This document shows positions 33,267 through 44,007 of a DNA stretch of 64,000 nt, in pieces (within the stretch, counting starts at the first letter, position 1; each line of letters begins with the position of its first letter). Where the stretch lies: contig BSYO01000004.1 in NCBI GenBank assembly GCA_033239525.1, positions 28,372,037-28,436,036 on the forward strand, given 5' to 3'. The DNA is from Nepenthes gracilis (taxonomy: Eukaryota > Streptophyta > Magnoliopsida > Caryophyllales > Nepenthaceae). The notes below the pieces were generated by a model that was given only the letters and a program-made list of their open reading frames with translations, was not told the origin of the DNA and searched no databases. The translations under genes were made by a program, and so were the position numbers.

Positions 33267-35226
33267 AATCTCTCTCTAGTTTAAATTATCTTAATTTCAA
33301 ATGATACTTTGATTTTGATTTTTGTGTTCATTTTACTTGTGTTGTATATTAGGCATAGCATATATTTAACCTCTTTCCTAGAGGGCTATTGTTTTAGAAC
33401 ATAAACAGAATTGAGATTATAAACTTATACAAGGTTTGGTTGGTTATTTTAGATTTGAAATTACCTGAAACTTGTTTTTAAATTGGTTTTCAAGTATAAT
33501 TTTTATTTTGATTAAACAATTGTTGAAATCTTGCTTTTAGGTAGATAAAATAAAACATATTTATATTAATATGTTGATCCATTATAACGATTTAATCCAT
33601 ATTTTTATTCATAATTATTATTTGTAATTGTTGAATTATTGTTAACTTTATGTACTGAGATTGGTGCCTTGAGTGTCATACGTTAGAATTAATTTTCAAT
33701 AATTTGAATCTATTGTTGGTGTTACTAACTTGTGAGATTCTAATATCAAAAACTAGAAAGTTATGTGATGAAATTCTAATAAAAATACTACACTATTTTA
33801 GTAAAATGCAGTGAAAATACAACCTCAGGATATATAGGCTGCCATCCGAACCGAATTACGAATCTGATGATATGTAAAAAATTTTCAACTCTTTGTTGTG
33901 TATGGCTTGGTCGATAATTATAACTTAAGAATCAATCTTTCTTTAATTGTTGACATATTACTCTTTATTAATAAGTTTTTAATCAAAATAAGCTTATTTT
34001 GTTATATTTGCATCTCCAACGTTCTATTTTATGAATTTTGATTATTTTGTCTTTAAAATTTAGATCTCTTTAATAAAAATGGAAACAATGAAGGAAAAAA
34101 TGAGGATTATCAAAATTCAGTCGAATAATTATGTAGCGCCATGTCTATAAAATATAGAGCAACAATGGTAATTAATAAGTTAAAAAGCAGCATCATTTTA
34201 TATTACATTCTCTATTATGTTTTTATTCTTATATAATATTTTTTTTAATTGGATAATTCAAATACCATTTTTTTTTAAACATGGTAAAGAGTATTATGAA
34301 GGAGTAATACTTAAATGATATACTTCAAAGTGTTATATATTTAAAGGACAATGACACTCAATTGATCAAGTAATTTTTGATATTAGTGAAGAATTTTTAA
34401 TAAAATCAAAGTAATTTTTATTTTTATTTTTTATATGTAGGAAATTTAAGTGTTCATGTAAAGATTAATTAATTAAAAACTTTCAAATTGCTAAACTTTA
34501 ACTTCAAACTTGTTTATGTATTCAAAATTATTTACATTATATTAGTATACTGAACAATAGAATATTATATGTTATGTTACTATCACTTTTGTAATTATAT
34601 TTTGATTTTATATGATTATTAGTTAATTAGTTATTTTAGTTGTTACAAATAAAAAATATAATATATATACAGGTACAATTCCTAGGATATGACGACGAAT
34701 ATTGTCTTATAATGATTGATATGTTATCAACTATGGTATTTTACTGTCAAAATTGTTTATATTTATTAATGGGATGTTGTTAAAAAATTGGTTGTTATCA
34801 ATGACATTTTATACTCATAATTATTTTAATTTAATGGCAGGATAAATACCATATTTAAAAATTTTACTACTATAACGGCTTATTTACACTCATAATTTCT
34901 CAAATTTAATGATAAAAATGTCGTTATTAGAAATTTGGTTACTATTATTTATAGTATTTACTTTCACAATTATTCACCTTCAATGATGAAAAAATACTGT
35001 CACTAATAATAATTAAATTATTAACGATTAAAAATGAAATTCAATTTAATTTTTAAAGACTATTAATGACAGGAAAAAACAATTGTAAGAATTTTTATTG
35101 GTAAGAATTGTTATAGATAGAAATTATTCTTTTAACAACTGAAATTCCTGTCGTTGAAATCATTTTTTGTTGTAATGGCTTGCTTTTTTTGGGTTCTTGT
35201 CCTTAGGCCACAAAATCAACGGATTG

Positions 35227-35262
<36 letters not shown>

Positions 35263-36976
35263 TTTCATCTTCTATTCTATTTAGGAAAGCAATTTTGACT
35301 TCCTTTTGAAATAATTCAAATTGCAATTTACTATAATGGCTACAATTAAACAAATAAGGGCAAACCTTCCTACTCGGGAGAATGTTTTCTCATAATATAT
35401 GCTCTCCTTTTGGGTACAACCCTTGCCACAAGGCAAGCCTTACACCTTCCACTCGCCCACTTGCCTCACGTTTGACATTGGAAGCTCTTTTCGTTTTCAA
35501 TGGTCTTTTTGTTTAGGTGATAGGTTTTCACAAGACCCCACATCCTATTTGATTTTACTGACTCCATCTTATTATCTATTACTTTAATTAATTTATCTTT
35601 TGCTTAATGCCGCTTTCAGTGTTTTGGGCTCATTATTATCATACGAAGCAGTTATAAAAACTTTTCCTTCAATATCCGAACGACAACACAGAATATTTTA
35701 TATTGACTTCTACAATTAAATTATCTAATGACATTTATATTCATACCTAATTGATTATCAAACAGAATTATATAAAAAAATAGTCTGATGTTTTAGATTT
35801 ATGGAAGATCAAATAGATATTGTCAAACCATGTAAAATTATATATCATTGCGGTAAAATATTGGCCGTTCTATGTATTGGATTATAGATATTAGGTTGGA
35901 CTAATTCTAGTAAAACAGATACTAGTAAGTAGTATATATATCTAAGCAGGAGGTGGCGAACATAATCGAATGGGATTTGGATGGTGGCTGGTGAGGGGTA
36001 TATGTGTTTGGCTAGTGATACTACGTAGGTCAATTTTGTTGTCATGCAGGCATTTTTTAACACTTTTTCAAACATGTTAACGGCAATTATACCGATGGTA
36101 GAACGATCCAAATTTAATTCAAATTTATACACGATCCAATTTGAGTAAAATTTAAAGCTTTGTCTTCTTGTTTATGTTCATGTTCTGTTGACTGCTATAA
36201 TTTATTTTTATTTTAAATTTTGAAATTCGTCTATTTGTGATTATCTTTGGAGAAAGAATGACAAACGTAATTATTTCAAATTTGCAATAAAAATATGAAA
36301 AAGTTATGTTTTCAAAATAATTATTATAAAATCTATTTATATTGATCATATTTAAAAAATTATCAAACTTTATTTCCCCTATCTTAATCCCATCCAAATA
36401 TAATGCAAACAAAAATATACATAATATAATATAATATAATATATAAGTACCAACATAGCGTTAATTTAACTAGTTGTTACATTTCATTTCATTCACACTA
36501 TATCCTTTCATTCACAAACTTCATGTATTGCAGGTTATAAATTTAAATGTTCATAGACAAATTATACCAAGTGAATTTATTGATGAAACATACTAATATT
36601 ATCAAACTTTTTTAAATTTTCACATAAAAATAGTTTTTGATTGAAAATTTAAATTTATCAAATAACCTACTTTGATAAATGCATGCTATGTAAGAACAAA
36701 AAAGCATACACGAGAATAAATGCTAGCTACAGTTATGATATGAGAAATAGTATGGCGTAAATATTCATCAGTTGATATATTTCATCACACTATATATTTT
36801 TTAATATTTAATCTAATGTTGAAAATAAGACGCAAGTGTCAACTAAGATGAGCCACTCATACTCTAGAGATTGTTTCATTTTCATATTTAACGTGCAAGC
36901 AACCCACAAGCAAAATGCTCAAGTTGAGGTGGTTGTTTTAGTTCCAACTTCAAAGGGCAAGTGTGGCGTGAGTTGG
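33267..36976. other. AT-rich intergenic DNA, CACTA-like relic and (AT)n
   Basis: No gene is recognised. At 34730-35185 three degenerate units of about 75 bp (each with a TACTCATAATT/ACACTCATAATT/TTTCACAATTATT block followed by TTTAATGGCAGG/TTTAATGATAAAAATG) end in TTTTTTGTTGTAATG, which resembles an eroded CACTA terminus with its subterminal repeats. (AT)15 is at 35231-35260. An ATAAT-type microsatellite is near 36421-36445. Confidence 0.3.
35231..35260. repeat. (AT)15 microsatellite
   Basis: Uninterrupted AT dinucleotide run. Confidence 0.95.
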
Positions 36977-37275
36977 TGTTACGGGCATCCTCAACGCTCC
37001 CTCGACTGCCCCACACAATTGGATCACTGTTAATCGTAGGAGTACTCGGGTTTCTCACTTTTTTTGAAAATTCCATGATTATGTTTAATCTCTCTCCCAA
37101 TCTGTTATATGGGTATTTGTGTCTTTCAGTTTCAAGCACATGCTCTCCTGTTGGGTATGCTTTCTTGTTGGGTAATTTGTTATGCTGACTAGACTGAATG
37201 GTTATGGGTCACCGTTCCTTTTTGTAGTGTAGCACAGTTACTGTAGAAAATAGAGAAGTAAATTTCAATTCCTTT
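36977..37275 (+). repeat. 5' LTR (truncated) of the chromovirus-like element
   Basis: Aligns by eye with the first 300 bases of the 3' LTR at 37863-38160, for example TCAAGCACATGCTCTCCTGT and GTAGAAAATAGAGAAGTAAA in both. The pair differs at perhaps one base in ten. It ends abruptly where pol sequence begins. Confidence 0.8.
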
Positions 37276-37862
37276 AGGCGCAGCCTCTATTGCTACCTTA
37301 GATGAGCTATTAGTAGCACATTTCGCTACCATTGCTATTCACAAAGCAAATCTGCAACGGGTATAGCTCCGAATGAAATAAAAGGCCGTCTTCCATCGAA
37401 CCGAACGAGAATTTTAGGTTAGGGATCTTGTCTACGTTCGACTCCAGCCATATCGGCAGGCATCAATAGTCACCGATAGTCCAACAAGGTTACCAAGCGG
37501 TACTATGGCCCTTTTCGCATTCTGGACAGAATTGGGGTAGTTGCTTATCGCCTCGCGCTATCGAAGCATTCTAAAATGCATAACATATTCCATATTTTCT
37601 TACTAAAGCCCTACCATGGGGACCAACCTCAACTTTCTTTAGACTTACTTGCCGACGTTAACGGCTCTCAACCACTACTGCAGTCTCAGTAGATTCTCGG
37701 ATTTCGGCAACTTCTCAAATGCAATCAGCGTATCTCTCAAATTCTTGTACAATGGCAATCACAAACACCAGAGGAAGCGACGTGGGAAACTCTTACTGAA
37801 TTCTAGTAAGATTTTCCTTCTTTTAACATTGAGGAAAATGTTATTTTCTATGGAAGCGGTAA
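37276..37862 (+). pseudogene. Ty3-gypsy integrase C-terminus with chromodomain remnant
   Basis: Translation in shifting frames shows RDLVYVRLQPYRQ, then KRYYGPFRILDRIGVVAYRL and HNIFHIFLLKPYHG, the standard end of gypsy integrase (GDLVYVRLQPYRQ, KLxxRYYGPF, VAYRLxLP, IHPVFHVSxLK). Near 37738 comes ILVQWQSQTPEEATWE, the core of the chromodomain-like tail (LVQW....EEATWE), and then FPSFNIEENV. Two stops follow ATWETLTEF. It runs directly into the 3' LTR. Inactive. Confidence 0.8.
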
Positions 37863-38320
37863 TATTACGGGCATCCTCAATGCTCCCTCGACGGCCCCAC
37901 ACATTCGGATCACTGCTAATCGTAGGAGCACACTAGTTTCCCACATTCCCTGAAAATTCCATGATTATGTCTAATCCCCATCCCAATCTGTTGTACGGGT
38001 ATTTGGGTCTTTCAATTTCAAGCACATGCTCTCCTGTTGGGTATGCTTTCCTGTTGGGTAGTTTGTTATGCTGACTGGACCGAGTGGTTATCCACCACCG
38101 TTCCTTTTTATTGTGTAGCGTAGTTACCGTAGAAAATAGAGAAGTAAATTTCAGTTCACTCGCCTCTACTCTCTCTTGTCTTTTCTCTGTCTCCGTTTCT
38201 TCTATTCCCTACTCCTAAACTCCCCCAATCTCCCTCTCGATCTCCTCTGTCAGGACTCCCCCTTCCTAGATTCTCTTTCGGTTATCAGTGAATCGCTAGC
38301 CGTCTGCTTTGCACGTTACA
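37863..38320 (+). repeat. 3' LTR of the chromovirus-like element (458 bp)
   Basis: Starts TATTACGGGC (TG mutated to TA) and ends CGTTACA. It is followed by the target duplication GTTGG. The second half is pyrimidine-rich (CTCTCTTGTC, CTCCCCCAATC), as is common downstream of an LTR start site. Confidence 0.8.
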
Positions 38321-38739
38321 GTTGGCCACACAGGCCAGAGGGGGTCAATCCATTTTTGGGGAAAAACTACACATGGCACACGAGTTGCCCACCCTAGCCA
38401 TAGAGAGTCAACCCATTTCTAGACAAAATCAGCACGTATCCTGCAAGCTAAGCGTTTAAATAGAAGGAGATTGCTTTACTTTCAGAGACATTTCGCAAGT
38501 GACTCACAAGCTAGAGACTTAAGTTAAATGAGTTTTTCTTCACTTCCAACATGAATCCGTTAGTGGCCCACGTGTTGAAAGTTGAAGTAATCAAGTTACA
38601 TATGGGATTGCACGATAACCAGTAGTCTGATTCTTGAGTAGCATATTGTTATTTTTACTACTTCAAAACGATGAAATGCCCTGACTAATGGTTGAAATTA
38701 GGTTTTTGGATATTCTCTATAAATGGAAGTGGGAGGCAT
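38321..38739. other. Spacer between two LTR elements
   Basis: About 420 bases of unremarkable sequence between the gypsy derivative and the copia element. No gene is seen. Confidence 0.5.
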
Positions 38740-39404
38740 TGTTGGAAAAAGAGGGCGGACTACTTTTCCGATTAAATAAGATAGTAAGAAATGTGAATGA
38801 AGAAGAACAATGAGCACAGGTATTTTACGTGGAAAACCTTTTTCAACTAAGGAAAAAACCATGAGACAATCTATCTACTGAATGTGTTTCACTATAAGAG
38901 AGATTTGGGAACAATTTCCCCTATTGCACAGTAGAGAACAAAAACTTAAAGAACAGAGCAACAGCAATACACTAACACGATTGCTTACAGTTTCTCCTAC
39001 CTTCACAATTCTCTTTTCTCTCTTGTTCAACGCTTTCTGTGTATATCTCTCTATATGTATAAAGCCAGTTACAAAACTTGCCTTTTTAATATCAGTAACT
39101 GCCCATAAAAAATCGGGCAATATTCTGTACAACTAATGATAGAATATGCTCTGTCCAAAAACAACTGCTCCTACATAACCGTCTGAGATTACGTATCTCT
39201 AAACAAATCTGCTGAGCTGGCGTCGTTCTGGATTTCCTAGCGGGTGGCCAGCAGTTGGCCGCTCGCATTCTCCACAAGACCGGTCAACATCGGTGTTGAC
39301 CGCCAATTCGGTCAACATTTTGTTGACCGGCATTCTTTTCCTGAAGGAACCAGCACATTCGTACTTTGTTCACAAGGACTTCTTCACGGGAGTGATTCCC
39401 AACA
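38740..39404 (-). repeat. 3' LTR of copia element 2 (665 bp)
   Basis: On the plus strand it runs from TGTTGG to CCCAACA. It follows the element's polypurine tract ATAGGGGAAAGTT (plus 39405-39417) when read on the minus strand. It matches 43316-44007 throughout. Confidence 0.9.
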
Positions 39405-39700
39405 AACTTTCCCCTATGACCGTGAGGAAGTTAACTCTGTTAGCCCGGCCATCTTGCAGCATATCTCATTCTTCCCTTTCGGTAGAATCTTTGTCATCAT
39501 GTCTGCCCCGTTCTCTTTTGTGGTCACTTTGTCTATTGACAGTAGACCTTCTTCTAGCACCTTTTGCACCCAATGATATCTAGTATCAATGTGCTTTGAT
39601 TTGGAAGGGAAAGAAGAGTTCTTACATAAATGAATGACACTCTGGCTATCATAAAGTATCACATATCTCTCCTATTTGATGCCTAACTCTTGGACAAACT
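39405..39700 (-). pseudogene. copia RNase H C-terminal part, frameshifted from RT
   Basis: Text ILYDSQSVIHLCKNSSFPSK, HIDTRYHWVQKVLEE and GADMMTKILPKGKNEIC on the minus strand matches the end of copia pol. It is in another frame from the upstream block that ends near 39683. The polypurine tract follows. Confidence 0.85.
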
Positions 39701-40483
39701 CCTTCCTCCACAGTTTCTCTTTGCAGGCCTCTGTGACTGCAATGTTTCGGCTTCAGTTGTGGATAGGGCTACACACTTTTGTAGCTTGGACTGCCAAGAA
39801 ACTATACCGCCCGTAAATTTTTTCAAGGAAATCGATGTGGATTTGCGTGTGTCAACATCTCCGGCCATATCCGCGTCGAGTATCCCACCAAACTGCGGTT
39901 TGTCACTTCCAAGACACAAGCACCTCTTGCAAGTACCCCGAATATATCTCATGATCCACTTCTCTGCGGACCAATGCTCCTTTCCTGGATTGGACAGAAA
40001 CCGGCTAACTGTCTCGACAGCATGAGCTATATCCGGTCTAGTGCATTCCAGGGTATACATCAGCCTTCCCACAGCTGATGAGTAGGGAACGCCTTTCATG
40101 TATTTCATCTCGTCATCCTTAGTCGGACATTGTCGAGTGCTTAGCCTGAAGTGATTTGCCAATGGTGTACTCACGGGCTTTGATTTCTCCATGCTGAATC
40201 GTTGGAGCACTTTTTCAAGATAGTTTTCTTGAGACAACCACAACTTTCTTGCCTTCCGATCGCGTAGGATTCTGACTCCCAGAATCTGCTTAGCTGATCC
40301 AAGGTCCTTCATGGCAAATGACCGTCCAAGCCGCTCCTTCAGCTTCTTTATCCGGTCTCCATTGCGTCCGATGATCAGCATATTGTCTACGTATAGAAGA
40401 AGAACAACAAAATCATCGTCCGAGAATTTCTGTACAAATACGTAATGGTCACGAGTTGTCCACCGGTACCCCTGACAGGTCAT
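39683..40483 (-). pseudogene. copia reverse transcriptase and RNase H start, 266-codon open block
   Basis: Longest surviving open block of the element. LLLYVDNMLII holds the RT catalytic box, with the second aspartate of YVDD changed to Asn. FAMKDLGSAKQILGVRI, PVSTPLANHFRLS, TRPDIAHAVETVSRFLS and DADMAGDVDTRKSTSISL follow, then CVALSTTEAE at the RNase H start. The YVDN change would by itself be expected to kill polymerase activity. The frame is lost after AE, just before the EA-CKE segment. Confidence 0.9.
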
Positions 40484-40549
40484 GACTGACTTGATATTTT
40501 TATACCATTGCGTAGGAGCTTGTTTTAATCCGTACAGACTTTTCCTTAG

Positions 40550-41221
40550 TCAGCATACAAGTCTCTCCTTTCCTTTGGCTTTGAACCCTTCTGATTGTTC
40601 CATGTAGATCTTCTCCTCAAACTCACCATGGAGGAATATAGTTCGGACGTCCATCTGTTCCACCTCTAAGTTCTGGGCGGCAGCCAGGGGTAGCACTACC
40701 CGGACGGAGGATATTTTAACAACCGGGGCAAAGATCTCATCAAAATCAATCCCCTTTTGTTGACTGAAACCTTTCACCACCGGCCGTGCTTTGTATTTAG
40801 GCTTCTTAGTATTCACGTCCTACTTCAAGCGATAGACCCATTTGTTCTTGAGAGTCTTCTTCCTCTCAGGAAGTTTAACCAAGTCGAATGTGTGATTTTC
40901 ATGAAGGAAGCTCATCTCCTCCTTCATAGCTTCCAGCCATTCCTCTTTACTATCGTCCCTCATTGCCTCTTCACAGTTCTTGGGCTCTCCGGCATCAGTG
41001 AGCATAACGTATTCATTTGGTGACAAACGGACGGACGACCGTCTGTTGCCTGAGGACCGTCTAACAGGAGCATTCCCTGCCGGTTGAGGTATAACTCCAT
41101 CAATGGTGTCATCTGGAACAATGACCTCCCCTTCATTGTCCTCAACCGTCTCCTGACCTGGATTCTCTCCTTCCAATGATGATGGACGAACAGTTTCAGC
41201 GCTCACTTGGTCTGTCTGCAC
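40550..41221 (-). pseudogene. copia linker and RT N-terminus
   Basis: Two open blocks (41221-40820 and 40816-40550) hold the acidic linker, RRSSGNRRSSVRL, YVMLTDAGEPK, then LHENHTFDLVKLPERKKTLK, and next KGFSQQKGIDFDEIFAPVVK with the RT segment DVRTIFLHGEFEEKIYMEQ. A stop separates the two blocks (the KWVYRLK segment runs into it). It parallels 3551-4372 in the other copia element. Confidence 0.88.
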
Positions 41222-41436
41222 ATCGTCACGTCTGGCACCCTGTCAATATCTTCAATCGTCTCATTCTCAACAAAGGTTACGTCCCTAGATCAGACGAGTT
41301 TTCTAGTAGTTGGATCATAAAACCGGTAGCCCAGTTCATCTTCCCCGTAGCCCAGAAAGACGCACTGCATCGTCTTTGGCTCCAACTTTGTCCTTTCGTC
41401 TCTTGGGACATGCACGAATGCTCTGCATCCGAATAC

Positions 41437-42414
41437 TTACAAATGATCATAAGACGGCTCCTTGCCCGTGCATATCTTCTCCGCTACTTCACCCATCAGA
41501 GGTTTACTGGGCGACTTATTGATAATGTAGGCCGCCGTCCAGAGTGCTTCTGCCCAGAACGAAGCATGAACCTTTGCTTTAGAGAGCATACAATGAACTC
41601 TTTCTAAGAGTGTACAATTCATCCGTTCTGCCACTCCATTTAACTGTGGAGTCTTTGGTGATGTCCTTTGATGCCTAATACCATGTGATCGATAATAGGC
41701 ATCAAAATGCCCCAAGTATTCGCTGCCGTTGACACTACGGACGGCCTTTAGTTTCTTCCCCGTTTGACGCTTCACAAGAGTATGGAACTGCTCAAAAGTT
41801 CCAAGAACCTGATACTTGGTCTTCAGTGGATAGACTCACAGCCTTCTTGAACAGTCGTCAATGAAAGAGACAAAATATTGGGCTCCACCAAAGGACTTGT
41901 CTCTGAATGGTCCACACACATCTGTGTGAACAAGTTCTAGGAGCTTCGCCTTTGGTCCAGATGATTCTCCATGGAATGAAACTCTCCTTTGTTTTCCAGC
42001 CAAGCAATGAGGACACAATTTTTGTCCTTCCTCATTTGCTCCAGTTATTAAGCCTTTCCTGGCTAAGCAGGACAACCCATTATCACTCATGTGGCCTAGC
42101 CTACTGTGCCACAGATCCATTATTCCAGTGCTGATTGTGGCGTTTACATCTCCAGCCACTGCACAGGTCTTCATCACATATAGGTCGGATGCCTTCTTAC
42201 CTCTTGCTACAACAAGAGACACTCTTGTTAGCTTCCACTCGCCTTCACAGAAGGTGTTACAATAACTTTCATCATCCAGACGGCTGGCTGAGATGACATT
42301 CAGCTGGATGTCAAGGACATAACGCACGTCCTTCAGCATAAGCTTCATCCGGTTATTTGTGACCAGGACGACATCTCCCCTGCCTACAACGGGAGATGTT
42401 CCTTCATTCTCCAT
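41437..42414 (-). pseudogene. copia integrase (HHCC zinc-binding domain and core), broken
   Basis: The N-terminal zinc-binding domain is intact in sequence: LWHSRLGHMS supplies two His, and LCPHCLAGKQRRVSF two Cys. The core starts with LVHTDVCGPF (first Asp) and ends with TPQLNGVAERMNCTLLERV (Glu). The middle motif, normally SDNGGEY, reads SVNGSEYLG, so the second catalytic Asp is Val. Stops separate the blocks at about 41833 and 41776. The pre-integrase segment RYVLDIQLNVISASRLD precedes. Confidence 0.9.
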
Positions 42415-42441
42415 CCTTATTACTCCAAAGTCTCCTGGACC

Positions 42442-42786
42442 CTAAGATGTGAATAACTTCCTTCTGGACGGGCGGTGCAAGGTGGCACCAGAGTCAACTA
42501 TCCAGCCGGACTCATCGTCCGTCACATTTGCCACGTCTCCTTCACTTGTCAGCAGGAGGCCATCGGCTGTGACTACAGAGACGGAGGACTTCTCTTCTGC
42601 TCGTCCACTGTCACCTTTCTCTCTTTTCATATTTTCCTGCTTCCATTTGAAGCAATGCTTTTTAATGTGACCCTTTTTGACACAGTGGTGACACTCAAGG
42701 TTTTGATACCTTGATCTTGACTTGCTACGGGCTTTATCTCCTTGCTTTTGGCCACAGGCTCTACTTCTTCCTCTTGATTCAATCAC
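42442..42786 (-). pseudogene. copia gag zinc knuckle and aspartic protease start
   Basis: A CX2CX4HX4C knuckle is seen as CHHCVKKGHIKKHC. About 60 residues on comes WIVDSGATLH with the DSGA active-site motif of copia proteases. A stop then separates it from the remainder in the next block (ending 42414). Confidence 0.88.
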
Positions 42787-42793
42787 AAGTACC

Positions 42794-43243
42794 TCAGACG
42801 TCAGGGTCCCTTGTGATTTTTCTTGACTCGTTCATGAGTAGGGAAGCAATAACCTCATCCAACTTTAATGTATCCTTGCCGAACAACAAGGTTGTAACAA
42901 TATGGCCAAAAGAAGCCGGCAGGGAGGCTAGCTGGACCGACGCCTTGTCCTCCTCCTTGATTTCTTCATCAAGGGTGGACATCTATGTCAATATCCTGTT
43001 GAACTCGTCCAATTGCTTCTCAAAGCTCCCTCCCTCCGACAATCGCAGGCCATAAAATTGCTTTTTAATATAAAGCCTGGTCGTCAAGGATTTAGACTTG
43101 TAACGGCTCTCTAACTTCTCCCAGACCTCCGCCGGATCAGTTATGCCAAGGACTGCTTGGAGAGTGTTGTCTTCTCTCTCGTTAGAATATTTTTCACCCC
43201 TTTTGCCAAAGAATGAAGTTGTCCTACCCGTTGAACTACTCAA
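42794..43243 (-). pseudogene. copia gag, broken and shortened
   Basis: VWEKLESRYKSKSLTTRLYI followed by KKQFYGLRLSEGGSFEKQLD, a stop, then ASLPASFGHIVTTLLFGKDT and LDEVIASLLMNESRK are the copia gag (UBN2 family) landmarks, including KSL..RLY.KKQ and LP.S....VTTLL. The N-terminal part before the AEVWEKLE block looks eroded. Confidence 0.85.
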
Positions 43244-43297
43244 CGCTGAACGGCAGATTCTTTGACGACGAGGATGCTATTAAGACGAAGTATGTAA

Positions 43298-43313
43298 CCT
43301 GACTCTGATACCA
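43298..43313 (-). other. Primer-binding site of copia element 2
   Basis: TGGTATCAGAGTCAGG on the minus strand, two bases after the 5' LTR end, complementary to the 3' end of initiator tRNA-Met as in most plant copia elements. Confidence 0.85.
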
Positions 43314-43315
43314 CA

Positions 43316-44007
43316 TGTTGAAAAAAGAGGATGGACTAATTTTTTGATTAAATGAGATAGTAAAAAATGTGAATGAAGAAGAACAATGAACACAGGTATT
43401 TTACGTGAAAAACCCTTTTTAACTAAGGAAAAAATGACGGGACAATCCGTCAACTGAATGTGTTTCACTATAAGAGAGATTTGGGAACAATTTGCCCTGT
43501 TGCACAGTAGAGGAAAAAAAACTTGAAGAACAGAGTAATAGCAATACACTCACACGATTGCTTACAGTTTCTCCTTCATTCACAATTCTCTTTTCGCTCT
43601 TATTCAACGCTTTCTGTGTATATCTCTCTATATGTATAATAGCAAGTTACAAAACTTGCCTTTTTAATATCAATAACCGCCCATAAAAAACTGGGCAATA
43701 TTCCGTACAGCTAATGACAGAATATGCTCTGTCCAAAAACAACTGCTCCTGTATAATCGTTTGAGGTTACGTATCTCCAAATAAATCTGTTGAACTGGCG
43801 TCGTTCTGGATTTCCTGGCGGGTGGCCAGCAGTTGGCCGCCCACATTCTCCACAAGACCGGTCAACATTGGTGTTGACCGCCAATCCGATCAACATTTTG
43901 TTGATCGCCCAGCTGGTCAACATTGTTGATCGGCGTTCTTTTCCTGAGGGAACCATCACATTCGTACTTTGTTCACAAGAACTTCTTCACGAAAGTGATT
44001 CCCAACC
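43316..44007 (-). repeat. 5' LTR of copia element 2 (692 bp)
   Basis: Pairs with 38740-39404. Its outer end reads GGTTGG in place of TGTTGG on the minus strand. A 27-bp duplication-like insert around GTTGATCGCCCAGCTGGTC (about 43900-43930) explains most of the length difference. Confidence 0.9.

Larger units (their letters stand above)
36977..38320 (+). mobile_element. Chromovirus-like Ty3-gypsy element with large internal deletion
   Basis: Bounded by a perfect 5-bp target duplication GTTGG (36972-36976 and 38321-38325). It starts TGTTACGGGC and ends CGTTACA. The left LTR is cut at about 37275 and fused directly to the integrase C-terminus and chromodomain-like end of pol, followed by a full-length 3' LTR (37863-38320). 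gag, protease, RT, RNase H and most of integrase are missing. The structure shows a single integration followed by a deletion from inside the 5' LTR into the end of pol. Confidence 0.8.
38740..44007 (-). mobile_element. Ty1-copia retrotransposon 2, full-length structure, inactive
   Basis: Complete architecture on the minus strand: 5' LTR (43316-44007), primer-binding site (43298-43313), gag, zinc knuckle, protease, integrase, RT, RNase H, polypurine tract and 3' LTR (38740-39404). The two LTRs differ at roughly one site in ten by eye plus a 27-bp indel, so insertion is old. The polyprotein has at least eight breaks. Left flank GGCAT and right flank GATAT are only partly alike, so the target duplication is decayed or absent. 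Confidence 0.93.
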
